Origin: Axinella damicornis
Lineage: Eukaryota > Porifera > Demospongiae > Axinellida > Axinellidae
Assembly (NCBI GenBank): GCA_963931865.1
Contig: OZ007509.1
Span: forward strand, 16,519,115-16,583,114
Length of the DNA: 64,000 bases
Reading direction: 5' to 3'
Both the position numbers and the translations under genes were made by a program. The notes under the pieces were generated by a model. It was not told the origin of the DNA, searched no databases, and worked only from the letters and a program-made list of their open reading frames with translations. How positions within the stretch are numbered: position 1 is the stretch's first letter; every line of letters starts with the position of its first letter. Below are positions 1-10,753 of this stretch, piece by piece.

Positions 1-31
1 GAGATTGCCGTCCTAATTGCTAGCAGCTCAC

Positions 32-3000
32 CTCTCGCCTGGTTGAGTAGGAAGGCGCTCAGGAACTGGGTGGCGCCCATCGGTCGCCAGTAGGCCACCT
101 TCACGTGCTGGCCAGGGGTGTACTCGTCCACCTTCACGTAGCCACCATACACCTCGGAGCTGAGCCGTTGTGCCTGTGATGGACAAGGTGCTACAAGAGT
201 TCACTCCAGTTTCATTCAATCGCACAGGATTTTTAGGGCACCCTGTCAGTTCAGAGTCCATGCAGCTGTGTCTGGGAAATGTCCGTTCTATTTCCCCGTT
301 GCCTGTATAGGCACTTCTGTACAAGCTGTTCAGCTCTGGCCTCCTTCCCAGGCCTACCACGTCTTTGGTTTGTGTTGACAATAATACATGGAGCCAGAAG
401 AGTGTTGACAAAATAACGGTGCATTAATCACGTGAACCTAGGGGGTGGGGCACAACTTGAGCATCTGGAGTCAAGATTAGCAGTGGAGCACTTGAACCTA
501 CTCAAATGTGCAAATGCGTGGCACACAAGTATATGTATTTGCATTCAGCTACATGTATGATTTTAAAAGTCACAATCCATACGTAGATGTATGTATTAGA
601 AAAAAAGAGTGCCACAGCGTCTCCAGCCTTGTTCCCAGGCCATGAGGAGTTTCCCTAGCAGGTACTCTGTGTGACCTGGGAACGAGGCTACATCGTCACG
701 TACTTAGCCCACAGCCACACCTGTGAGTGGAGGCAGTCCAGCTGCAGGTTGAGGCAGAAGGTGTGGAGAAGCTGATGACAGTCCACGAGAGGAGCATCCC
801 CCCCAAACAGCCGAGACTGTAACAGCTGGTGCAGACTGAGACGCTGGGACTCGTGCACAAGCACTGGCCGCCCTGCAGCAGAGACACCATTCACTCTCTC
901 ACATACACACACACACGGGGATGAGGAGCGAGAGGTGGAGTACCTGGCAGCGTGTCCCCAACCAGGATACGGAGGTCAACAACCCTCCATGGAATTGTGA
1001 GGTCATCGCTGACCACAGACAGACTCAGCTAGGAGGAAGAGGAGGCAGAGGAAGGAGGATGACTGGCTTCAGGGAAGTTCACTCTAAGGTACAACCTACC
1101 TCAAACTCATAGGGGACCGTAAAGGTTACCAATCCCTTCCCTGCAGTACAGAACAAATAATGATGAGGGAATGTGCCGATGGCAGAGTGGATTCCGGCAG
1201 GATGAACACACAGACATACCAATGCGAGTGACCCTCAAGGACTGGGGGATATTCTCGAGCATCAGTCTGCGTCGCACAGCACAATCTAAGAGTGAAAAGG
1301 CACCTAGCCTCTCCTCAGGAGAGAGGGGAAGGGCACCAACTATCCTGTCCCGGATGCAGGTTGGGAGGCGAGGGTAGGACCCTGAGCCCAGCACATCCAG
1401 GGCGGGTGCCAGACTGAAATTGGGGGTGCTGCAGGAGGAGGGCGAAGGGGCCATCAGTTCTCTCTCTAACGGACGTCTGCATCAGTATCTATCAATGACT
1501 CACCAGGCTTGCACCAGGGTCTGCCTGGTGAGGTGGAGTTGGTCTGCAGTGCCCACGTACAGCTGCGCCTGCCGACTGAGCAGCGCTGACAGCTCCTACC
1601 AGGACCAACAGTATAGTGGCATAACATCAACTACTTCCAAACACCCAACAATCTAGCCTCGTTCCCAGGCCTGTGTGCCGCTTTCGGTTGCACGAAAGAA
1701 CAAGCTGGGAACGAGGCTACCAACAATCCAAAGAATACACGCACTGAACATATCTGCACGTTGCCCGAGTTTCCAGCCCACTTCACCAGCGCCAACAGTC
1801 GGATCAGCAGCAAACGAGTCCTCCGTGCAAACTGCACAATCTCCACTTTCCTGCACGGGGAACAACTTCATACAGTATGCATTGACACATAATATTACGC
1901 ATAACACTTACCGGTCACCATCCGACTTCCGGGGCAACCTGGAAATAGAAAATATCACAGTAACACAATGTTCTCCCCTAAAATTTATGTACTTCAATAT
2001 ATCTAGCACAATTGAGTTCTTTCGACTGTTGGTATAGTCTCGTTCCCAGACCCTCAGTACGAGAGGGTCTGGGCACGAGACTACTGCTGGTACTGCTGTC
2101 AATATATTTTTGGGACCTCAGGTCCCCAGCTCATGGTACATAACTATATCCTGTACTTGTCTACTGGTAGGTAGTGTCACAGCCTGTCTACAGGTGGCCT
2201 CACACCAGGACAAGCAGATGGCTGAGATATATCACACAGCAATTGGCCCTTGACCCGATAATATGCAGAAGCATGCGTAGCGGCTCCACCCCTTCTTTCT
2301 TTTTTTATACGGGGTCAAGAGGCCCAGTCACAGCTGTGACTACAGCGAATAAGGGAGTGACACCCCCTTGTCCTGTCCTCCTTAATTGTTGCTCAACCAG
2401 GAATCACAGTCACCACCATCAACCCATCCAAAATCTACGTGCAATCAAACGGTCAAGAGTCTTTTCCCGATCCGGTCAGCAGCAAAAAATTACGGTCAAA
2501 ATTTCTTGACCCCAGTGGCAACTGTGACTATGGCATCTATTGGAGAGGCATGGACCATGGAGTCTACACAAGCAAACTACAACGCCAGACCCTTGGATGG
2601 TAAAGGAGGGTCTGGGTCTGCTGTTCACGTGGATGTCACAAGTGAGACAAATTATACACAACCTTGCTCAGTGATGTCACAGTGCAGCAATATAATTGCG
2701 TTCCTTCGGCATGAAATTCACTGACAGGTTTTTTAGTTCCTCCATGCCATAAGAGACATTTCCAAAGTGAAAAGATGTTCCTTTGGCCCCCCGACAAATG
2801 CATGGCCTATAGTGACATGCTGTAGCTGCTAATTTAACCCATTGTACTGAGGATAACACTGGGCCGGGGTGGGGGTGGGAGATTACAGAGGGGGGTCCCC
2901 ATACTCCTAGGAAACTGGGGTCCGAGGGTCCCCATTTTCCCATGACAACGGAAACGGTGAACACACATCATACTTTTGTGTCTGTGTCTGCCGTCGCCAG

Positions 3001-3134
3001 ATCACTACGATCTGGCGATTCCAAGCCGACGGAAGGGGCACTTACAATTCCGCCAATATGGTGAGATCATGATAAGCCTTTTGAAGCAGCGAATCTAGCA
3101 GTACCGCTAGAGATACAGTTTCTCCAGCACTCAT
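32..3134 (-). CDS. MED14: Mediator subunit MED14, N-terminal part (9 exons, runs off the window)
   Basis: MED14 is the backbone subunit joining head, middle and tail modules of the nuclear Mediator complex that links transcription factors to RNA polymerase II. Exons read on the minus strand are 3046-3134, 1912-1938, 1745-1850, 1504-1595, 1220-1428, 1100-1140, 944-1028, 700-872 and 32-173. All introns are GT/AG and phases agree, giving about 321 residues. The family signatures are in order: LLPRKSD, then VEIVQFARRTR, RLLALVKWAGN, GSYPRLPTCIRD, and a stretch ending in a LHSQ motif. The start at 3134 gives a short N-terminus without the low-complexity leader of vertebrate MED14. The exon 8 donor is GTGACG, chosen because it keeps frame; a nearby GTACGT would not. 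The C-terminal two thirds lie beyond position 1. Identification is firm; exon 1 and the exon 8 donor are slightly less so. Confidence 0.93.
625..690. repeat. Hairpin MITE of the CCTCGTTCCCAGG family, imperfect
   Basis: The ends AGCCTTGTTCCCAGG and CCTGGGAACGAGGCT are inverted. It lies in a MED14 intron. See the family entry in the findings. Confidence 0.7.
1654..1719. repeat. Hairpin MITE of the CCTCGTTCCCAGG family
   Basis: Both ends are TAGCCTCGTTCCCAG in inverted orientation around a short unpaired centre. It lies in MED14 intron 3. Confidence 0.75.
2035..2083. repeat. Hairpin MITE, TAGTCTCG variant
   Basis: A short palindrome with ends TAGTCTCGTTCCCAGACCC and an inverted partner, in MED14 intron 1. 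The TAGTCTCG subfamily recurs at 10.1, 17.9 and 18.8 kb. Confidence 0.75.
2250..2560. repeat. Diverged copies of the GTGACACCCCCTTG MITE
   Basis: MED14 intron 1 carries two pieces resembling the TIR element at 18361-18625. One ends GTGACACCCCCTTG near 2384. The other holds the internal motifs CGGTCAAGAGTCTTTT and ATTTCTTGACCCC near 2450-2512. They look like scrambled old copies. Confidence 0.55.
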
Positions 3135-3590
3135 ATTTCACTTCAGGCTTCAAATCGGCCTCCAAGAGTCCCAGGGTTAAATCAGAAATGTAAACCACGT
3201 GACGCTCAGATTACGGACAAAATTGTGTTGGTAATACGGAGTTTCTGAAACATCTGGGGAATTGCCAAAGCCGCGTCGTCAAAGACCCTGCTGTTTAGTT
3301 CTCTTGAGGGAGCTTTTTGTCGACCAGCTGAGTGACAGCTGTTTCCATAAGTTGGAACGTAAAGGTGAATCACTGGCGATGTTACCCTATTCAGCATGTG
3401 GGCTGGTGTGCATACGTATAGCTAACAGCTTCTAGAATGGTTTCTTGTATAGTGCTACCTCTTGTCAGAAAGGTAGCACTTTAACGCGGTTTTTCTGTGG
3501 TTTAGATACCACTTAGCTATGATGGTTTGAACATGTGTGTTGATGTTATTCCTAAGCCAGACAATATGTTGCTTTACAATCAGGGAGAAG
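3135..3590. promoter_or_regulatory. Head-to-head intergenic region, MED14 / NCK
   Basis: The 456 bases between the start codons of MED14 (minus) and NCK (plus) must contain both promoters and both 5' UTRs. A possible acceptor (TTTACAATCAG) ends eight bases before the NCK ATG, so NCK may have a non-coding first exon here. No TATA box is obvious. Shared regulation is an inference from the geometry only. Confidence 0.5.
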
Positions 3591-4840
3591 ATGGCCCAGT
3601 GCGTGGCACTGTACGAATATGCAGCTCGGGATGGCGAGGAGCTTACTATCAGCAAAAATGAAAACCTCACAGTGCTGGACAGCTCTGGCTCATGGTGGAG
3701 AGTGAAGAATGAGAAAGGTTCTGTGGGGCTTGTACCCTCCAACTATGTTGAAAAAGTGGCCAGCCAGCAACAGTTACTGACGCAGAACTCGCGCACTAAT
3801 CTGGAGAAGGAGGAACCAGTTGGCATGTATCACCAGCCTGACCTTGTGCGTAGCAATGGACCTTCACTTAACATACGGGCGTCAGCCAAATACAAGTACG
3901 TTGGAACACGTGAAGATGAACTTTCCCTAGAGAAGGGGGATGAAGTGATTGTAATGGAGAAGGAGGCTGACGGCTGGTGGCGAGGCAGGTGTGGTGCTCG
4001 TATTGGGTGGTTTCCATTCAACTATGTTGAGGAAGTAGCTCAAGGTGATGGTGATCCCACTCCTGATGCCATGCAACCTAGCGAGAAGAGCTTTGCCTGC
4101 GGAGTGATAGCACTTTACTCATTCAATTCCGGCAACCCAGAGGAGTTGGCCTTTCAGAAAGGAGACCTCCTGGACATTATTGACCAGCCCGCCGATGACC
4201 CTGACTGGTGGGAGGCCCGTTTAGCTGATGGCACAACAGGTCTGGTGCCTCGCAACTATGTGGAAGTGGTACATGATGCAGAACCTGTGTTTGGTGCTGG
4301 GAAGTCTGCTGGTGGCCCCCCAAGACAGCAGGCTGCAGCTCCCATCCCGTCTCAATTGCAGGGTACCCGTCCCCCTCCTCCCTTCGCACATGAACCCTGG
4401 TATCATGGGAAGGTGGCTAGACGAGACGCAGAGGCTTTGCTGAATTCACAAGCCCACAACGGCCAGTTCATTGTTAGGAGTAGTGAAACAAAGGTGAGGC
4501 AATTGAATCGAAGAGAGTGATCACCCTAATCTTAATTTGTGTATGTAATTAGTGAAAGTCCACTATGTAATAGTGCTCTGTGCGTACATTTTTCATACTC
4601 CATTTCTTAACACACACTCTCATGATTTGTTTCTAGCCTGGGGATTACTCGGTATCAATGAAGGCCCCAGACCGGATCAAGCACTTCAATGTAAAGAACC
4701 TTCCAGATGGCCGTCTTGGCATAGGTCAGCGCAAGTTTGACTCCATGGATGAGCTCATCCAGCACTATCGCCGAGCACCCATCTACACCACTAATGAAGG
4801 CAAGATGTACTTGGGAACAGGGTTACCTAGACTTAGGTAG
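3591..4840 (+). CDS. NCK: NCK adaptor protein (SH3-SH3-SH3-SH2)
   Basis: NCK is a cytoplasmic adaptor that binds phosphotyrosine through its SH2 domain and proline-rich actin regulators (WASP/WIP, PAK) through three SH3 domains. It couples receptor kinases to the cytoskeleton. Two coding exons, 3591-4493 and 4637-4840, give 368 residues, close to the 377 of vertebrate NCK1. SH3-1 is about residues 3-56 (ALYEY, SWWRV, PSNYV). SH3-2 is about 97-150 (AKYKYV, DGWWRG, PFNYVEEV). SH3-3 is about 170-228 (ALYSF, DWWEAR, PRNYVEVV). The SH2 runs from about 269 to the end (PWYHGK; the phosphate-binding arginine in FIVRSSE is residue 297). The splice falls inside the SH2. The in-frame ATG at 3537 is upstream of a probable acceptor and adds residues foreign to the family, so 3591 is preferred. 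Orthology to NCK1 versus NCK2 cannot be split. Confidence 0.95.
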
Positions 4841-5180
4841 TGACTTGTGAGCATACAGCGCCCCCCACCACGTTACACTAGCTGCTACATTGACTTTTTT
4901 GCACATCATGATAACACAAGAAGTGGTGTTGAAGTTATTACTGTAGTATGTTGAATGTGTTTTTTGTCACTTGGATATAACTTGGTGTTGACTGGAGCTA
5001 TGCATGTACGTTTGATGTTGTGATATTGGTTGTGTATTGAGAGGAGTCCAGTATACTCTTGGCACATGAGCTAATTGGTCAATTCAGTTCGGCATTCACC
5101 AGGAGACTGCTTGAGCTACTGCCAGCTTGTTGTCAATAACATTTCTCAGCCATACTTCTTGGAATGCAGTGCAGTCTGGC
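4841..5180. other. Convergent intergenic region, no gene seen
   Basis: This holds the 3' ends of NCK (plus) and the unnamed 145-aa gene (minus). It is AT-rich. I see no repeat or ORF of note in it. Confidence 0.6.
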
Positions 5181-7070
5181 CTACAGCTGAGAAGAGAGAA
5201 GCAGTGATTTGGTCCATTCCACACTGAAAGGACAGGACACCAGAACTCTTACCTGTGCACAAGCTTTTGCCCCTCTATGACGTACACCACAAAGACAGGG
5301 GACTTCTGTGTGTGTGTGTACAGGTGTGATATCATACTCAACTTCCTCCACTATGTAATTTGTGACAGCAAATGATGTCATAGTAATTACCATGTAAGGA
5401 GAAAAAACAACCCAAATTCACAAGAGAGTAAGGATGTTGAGTGCCTTGGTCACACTGTACTGCATTAGGAGTTCATTACAAAATGTATGGCTGATCCAGA
5501 AAATAAAATTACTGGCTTGGCTTAGCACTACTGAACTTAGCCTCGTTCCCAAGCGCTTGGTACGGGGAGAAGTGCTCCCCGTACCTAGCACCTCGGAACA
5601 AGGCTATACTGAACTTTGAATCAATGCAACAGATATTCAAGGTGATCATGGCATCTGTGCACTGCATGGTACATGTACTGTGACCATGATGCGAGTTGCT
5701 AGGGAACAATAAATATTAAGTTAACCCTTTGACACATAAGCTCGCCATGTGGTACAGTATGTACATGTAAGGGAATGGTTGAGTCCGGTTATAGGCCTAC
5801 CTCACTGTGCACCTGGATATAGAAGTACACTGAAGCAGTGGCTGAGGGGACAGGTTTGCGACGTGTGGGCTCACTCCACCTCACTCTGTATGAAAACAGT
5901 TTGTCTTCCTCTGCCAGAAAGTCAGTGCAGTGCTTCCAGCTGTCACTCACATGCCAGCACTGCAGCAGGGGAGATACAGCACGGCATGCAGTCAGTGCTG
6001 TATGGACCGAACCCAAGGGGGCACGTGACTGCCATACTATAATCCTAAGGGTGGGGCGCATATATTGCTAGGTAGCAGCAGTCAACGCATCCTAGCGCTT
6101 CAAGATGACAAATTTCACAAGTGTCTTTACGTCCTCAGGGTGGTGCTGTAATAATAATACAGTCCCTCCTAGCAGGTACAATATTTCTAATCTCGGGCAA
6201 AACAGCCTGAGAACCTAGGAATATTGAAGCACGCACAATGAGCTCCATTCAGTTCACACATGCAGCTGTGTGGTGATTCCTTATTGAATGTCCAGTTGAT
6301 TTATTGACCCAAGGCTGGTCATATTAAACTCTCGTTAACTCACTTTCTATGGCCACACTATTGATTATGCACCTTCTGTAACCATGGTTACAGGCACACA
6401 TACCTTTACCAGTGCTTCTATTGCCTCAACTCCCCTTTCTATAGTAAACTCAGCTCCCAGTGGCCATGTTGGCTGACCCTTCACCTGCATGCATCGGTAG
6501 TGATTCAAAATCAATTATGACAGGCTACACAATCACATAGACTAGTCTCACGGGCCAGCCCAATTCTGCACGGGAAAGTGGGGACTAGCCCAGGACCTGC
6601 ATGAAAACCTTCTGCAGTGGAGATGCAGCATTATCATATCAAACTGAACTTAACTCCAGCGATTGTTAAAGTCTCGCAGTTCAGCCCACTTCCGCATGGA
6701 AGTGGGCTGAACTGCGAGACCTGACCCCAGCGGGAGACGGCATGGATGGTGATTTATAAGGAGTGCTGAAATATCGAGGTTTGTCATGAGGCAACACACA
6801 GACATCCCAACCATAGATAAATGTAGGGACTATGTCCCAACGTCATCATAATTATGCATGTCAGGCCGACAAAAATTATGCAGGGCCACAGATTCACCCC
6901 CTGGGCAAATGCAGCTTCCAGACTGAGCACACACCGGAAATCATCGCTATGGCTACCTGTGGCTGACTTTGCTCGCGGTGAATGCGCTCGAGCGACGTCT
7001 CCAGCAACTGATGGACTAGTTGGCGAGCCTCACGCTCGTAGTCCCTGTAGCTTGTAGTCACGACAGCCAT
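5181..7070 (-). CDS. Unrecognised 145-aa protein, five exons
   Basis: I do not recognise the family. Five exons on the minus strand (6957-7070, 6404-6484, 5813-5959, 5253-5305, 5181-5223) join with perfect phase and consensus GT/AG sites from an ATG at 7070 to a TAG at 5181, giving 145 residues. The first 38 residues (YEREARQLVHQLLE) look helical, with a charged amphipathic pattern. The middle has paired tryptophans (CWHVSDSWKHC, VRWSEP). The last third alternates hydrophobic residues as in beta strands (VFVVYVIEG). There is no signal peptide or membrane segment. It shares a 177-base head-to-head promoter region with the Ski-like gene. The consistent splice phases make a real gene likely; function is unknown. 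Confidence 0.75.
5538..5606. repeat. Hairpin MITE of the CCTCGTTCCCAGG family
   Basis: An imperfect palindrome with TAGCCTCGTTCCCA and an inverted partner, plus an inner GTACGGGGAG / CTCCCCGTAC stem. It lies in an intron of the 145-aa gene. Confidence 0.7.
6671..6720. repeat. Near-perfect 50-base hairpin
   Basis: GTCTCGCAGTTCAGCCCACT is followed after a 4-8 base loop by its full reverse complement. It belongs to the GTCTCG hairpin group and sits in intron 1 of the 145-aa gene. Confidence 0.8.
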
Positions 7071-7247
7071 AAGGCAACTGTTACCATGGGAACTGCACAT
7101 GCGCAAGTGAACTGGAGGTGTGACACGTGTAGAGGTGTGTGGGTGTGTGGCGGGGGTGCATTGTGATTGTGGTCACTAGGTCACGCTCACACTCATGCAC
7201 CCCACACGCACACACAGCACAAAGCTACAACTCATCCAGCCGAGCCA
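7071..7247. promoter_or_regulatory. Short bidirectional promoter region
   Basis: Only 177 bases separate the start codons of the 145-aa gene (minus) and the Ski-like gene (plus). Both 5' UTRs and core promoters must fit here. The stretch is rich in GTGTG/CACAC. Co-regulation is inferred from the arrangement. Confidence 0.5.
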
Positions 7248-9243
7248 ATGAGCGTCGACCTCGAGAGCATTTCACAGGATCACCATCCGCGAGTTGAAGG
7301 TGAGCTGTTGTGAGGAGTGTAGTGTGGCGTGGGTCGTGATCGTGTGAACCTCTCTTCGTAGGTGATGTCTATCAGTCCCCGGTGGTACTCCCCCAGCTCC
7401 CTCCTCCACCGCTGGCTCCACTCGGCCTACCGACCACCACCGCCAATGATATCGGTATGCCACGCTAAAAATATAGTCAATTGGAATCACAGCGCCTTCA
7501 TATGACTGACTATGATTATCAACACAGCTGTGGTGAAGGTGGAGACGTCATCTTCATCCGTGGGCCCAATTTCTCTGAGTAGTTCAGCCCTGCTCAGCCA
7601 GATGAGCATGATGGGGCCTTCGGACCGCTGCACAGCCTCCCAGGCCCAAGCCATGGGTCAACAGCTGCTGGCCATCATTGCTCTGCATGAAAGAAACAAA
7701 ATGACCCTCCCAGGTGGGCTAGGCGCTTGATGTGTGATTGATCTATTGATGGTAGTTCTGAAATGTGAATCTATGTGAACTCGGTTTTATCACAGTTTTC
7801 TCAAACTGTTGTATGTGTAGTTTTATGCCTTTCAAGGTAGGAAGTGGATATTGGTCCGGCAGGTTTAAATGGACACGCATGCGCTTTCAGAACTGTTCTG
7901 GCTCTAACCTACCCATATATTGCCCTACTTCCTGCCAGGCCAATAACCACTTCGTTCACTAATATCGTCTCTGGTTCATTGTTTCATGAGATGACTGTGG
8001 GTTCCCTTCTCCACTCTTGACAGTTGAATTGCAGAACAGCTTTGACATCTTTCACCGTTGTTTGGCGGTGGTATACGGCACCTTCTTTATGAATCTCTAC
8101 CTGAAAGCCAACGCACCGTGCCTCCTCTGCCATGGATGCAAGAGCCTTTATCCCCCGGGACAATTCATCCACCATTCGTGCCTGGCCCTGCCCCCTAACA
8201 TCATCCCGTGTCGCTCCCGCATGTGGCGTCGCTGCCTGGTACCCCTCGTCTCTCCAGGCATCGACAAGTTGCAGCAGAAACAACGATGGAAATATGTATT
8301 AGAAAAATTCTCGCATACGGCCGGTGGGATTGGAGGCATACGGCGCAACCCAATCCCTCGTGATGCAGAGGCTCAGATCCTGGAGATGCCAGAATGCAAG
8401 CGGGGACGGTTTGTTGTCCAGCCTGGGGACCCGACCTCTGTGAGTCCCGAGAGTTTAAAGGTGGACTCTGAGGAGCCCCAGGTGCTCTCCTATGGTCACC
8501 ATCCTGCCCAGCAGAACCTGCTGGATGTGGAACCTGTGGTAAGAGTGCTCACATGACAATGCTGCCCTTTGCACCATCTGGTGTATTGCCGACTAGGGAC
8601 TGAACACCTGAGTTTCTTCCCATTAGGAGTGTGACATAGAGGATGACGATGTCCCTAGTGACCCTCTTAGCAAGCAACCAGAACAGCCCCCTCCACCCAA
8701 CACCCTCCCACACCTCCCCTCATCTGCCCTAAGTATGTGCACTGTGTACTCCAACTTGGCTGTATGCCCACATAAACATGCCCACACACACATAACACAC
8801 ATGCCCACACACACTGTGTACACTCAACTAACAAAGCCTCTCATGCACACACACACAAACACAAGCAGTCTAACACAGTGTATGCCCATAATAGGAGATT
8901 GCACACATGCACACACACAAACAGCTTTAGCAGAGCAGCTGGTGTGTGAGGTGAGACGGCTACAGCAGGAGCTGGCCGTGACCCGAGCCAAACTGGAGTC
9001 ATCGGAGGATGTCCTATCCAAGATGCCGTCTGAGGGTGAGGGAGTCCTTGTGTCTGTACCCTGAACTTTATGTTTGGGAGATGTACTTGGTTGTACATGA
9101 GTGACTTGTACGCAGATGTGGCTTACCGTGTTAGGACTTTAGTGCTATAACGGTCATTTGGGCTATGACGTACTTGGTTGTTGCTCCTTGCTGATGTAGT
9201 CCTTTCATCAGGAGGTTGCTCGAACATACCCACTCACCCCCCC

Positions 9244-9274
<31 letters not shown>

Positions 9275-9276
9275 AC

Positions 9277-9327
<51 letters not shown>

Positions 9328-10753
9328 CACACACACACGCACACACACACACACAGCATGCATGCGGGAGCAGCTGGCCCAGGCCCTGGCCATGCAGCAG
9401 GTGCTGACAGTGGAGCGTGACCAGGCACGGGAGCAGTGCCAGCTGGCGCAGGAGAGGGCGGCAGGACTGCAGCAACAACTGGACGGGCTCAGACAGTCAC
9501 ACGGTCAGTGTTATGGCAAACAGAAGTGTTCAGAGTAGGCAAGAATATGATTGTACTGTGATCAGTAGTAGCCATGATGAATGACCTGTGAGAGATTCAT
9601 ATTTCAGTATCATGGTCTGAGCTTTACGTCCGAGCTTTATGGTGGTAGACATGTACATGTATGTGTACAGTCAAACCTCCGATAGTGGACCCTCCGAGAT
9701 AGGGACCCAATATAATAAACCTCTCTACAAAGGATGCTTTTCAAGGTCCCAAATAATTGGTTTGCCTATGGTTCTAATACATTTTGAACCTCCGAGAAGA
9801 GGACAACCTCTCTACAAAGGACAAAAGACTTGAATTTATATTGTTCCCAAAGTGTCCTTTGTTCGGAGGTTTGACTGTATTGGGGCTTGCTGAAGCTGCT
9901 GCTGCTGAGTGTGAGACTCATTCTCTCATTTGAAAAGCAATTGGGAGAGCAGCAGCCCAGTGCTCTGGAGAATTGTTCTATCTAGGATTTGGTCTCATGG
10001 TGATGACATAATTGTATAAGGCCATAATGGCCAGAAACATATCTGACCAAGAAGTCTTCTTTGGTGCAAGCCTCGTTCCCAGGCCGCATGGACTGGGAAT
10101 GAGGCTACTTTGGTGCATGTTGCTATAGTCGGTAGTCTCGTTCCCAGACCCCGAATGCGCGCACGCGAAAAAGGGGTCTGGGGACAATACGACAGTCAGC
10201 TCGACCCTATGACATTGATGTCTGGAATGTGGGATGGCCAATCAGAGTTTAGCTAGAGCAATAAATTGCTTCGCAGTTTCCGTGTCGGCTAAGTAGACTT
10301 GGTAGATACAGCCCAGAACGACGCGAAGAGGAGTGCTGCCTTCGTTGGTACAAAGAGTATCTCTCACCGCTTTACTGTGCATCGTCAAACATGTCGAATT
10401 TGCCATTTTCATCTGGAATCTACTGATTACGTCATTGTGGTCACGCCCCTCGAAGGTCAGGCAGCATGTCGTATTGTCCCCAGACCCCTTTTTCGCAAGA
10501 TGGTCACAAACATGATGGTCACAAACACTTTCAGTAGATCAACTCAGCCATTTTACAAGTACAAGTGCTGACAGAATGTACATAGCATGCATATATTGGG
10601 TTAAACACAAAAGGTCAAGGTTCACAGTTCAAGTCTCAATACATTACACATGTAGTCTTCTTTGATGCTCACTGTGTGATACTTTCTTCTATAGGTGAGA
10701 TGGAGAAACTCTTCATCGCCGGCCCTGCTGCTTACAGGTCATCTCAGTCATAA
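7248..10753 (+). CDS. Ski/Sno-like transcriptional cofactor
   Basis: Eight exons (7248-7299, 7362-7454, 7528-7713, 8024-8538, 8627-8732, 8925-9035, 9357-9503, 10695-10753) join in phase to 422 residues. Residues about 111-200 hold a cysteine/histidine module (CLLCHGCKSLYPP, then FIHHSC and a tryptophan-containing stretch) that resembles the zinc-binding SMAD4-binding domain of Ski/SnoN/Skor proteins. The usual CHWGF motif and an upstream Dachshund-homology domain are not recognisable. After an acidic, proline-rich linker, exons 6-7 encode a coiled coil (LVCEVRRLQQELAV; REQLAQALAMQQVL), as at the C-terminus of Ski. Ski proteins are nuclear corepressors of TGF-beta/SMAD signalling. The gene model is strong; the family call rests on one short motif plus the coiled coil and is moderate. 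Confidence 0.62.
7846..7958. repeat. Short TIR element, ATTGGTCCGGCAGG family
   Basis: It begins GAAGTGGATATTGGTCCGGC and ends with an inverted partner (CTGCCAGGCCAATAACCACTTC, degenerate). It lies in intron 3 of the Ski-like gene. Related ends occur at 11660-11793, 17870-18100 and 38013-38830. Confidence 0.75.
9236..9355. repeat. Poly-C / (CA)n tract ending at a splice acceptor
   Basis: About 22 C residues run into roughly 95 bases of CA repeat that end directly at the acceptor of exon 7 of the Ski-like gene (exon begins 9357). The CA tract therefore takes the place of the polypyrimidine tract. Confidence 0.85.
9666..9879. mobile_element. MITE with CAGTCAAACCTC termini
   Basis: The ends CAGTCAAACCTCCGA and TCGGAGGTTTGACTG are inverted and flanked by TA. 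This is the terminal motif and TA target typical of Tc1/mariner/pogo-derived MITEs. There is no coding capacity. It is in intron 7 of the Ski-like gene. Confidence 0.85.
10069..10107. repeat. Hairpin MITE of the CCTCGTTCCCAGG family, minimal form
   Basis: About 39 bases, AGCCTCGTTCCCAGGC with a short inverted partner. It is in the last intron of the Ski-like gene. Confidence 0.7.
10133..10497. repeat. Inverted-repeat element, AGACCCC family
   Basis: The left arm AAAAAGGGGTCTGGGGACAA (about 10163-10188) is matched in reverse complement near 10472-10496. The left end also carries a TAGTCTCGTTCCCAG motif. It is likely a non-autonomous DNA element. Confidence 0.65.

Noticed and set aside
2677..2964. 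95-codon minus-strand ORF in MED14 intron 1
   Set aside because: No recognisable domain. It lies between MED14 exons 1 and 2 and amid repeat remnants; open by chance.
9178..9478. Open frames of Thr/His or Cys/Val repeats across the CA tract
   Set aside because: These are only translations of the (CA)n and poly-C repeat, and the region is an intron of the Ski-like gene.
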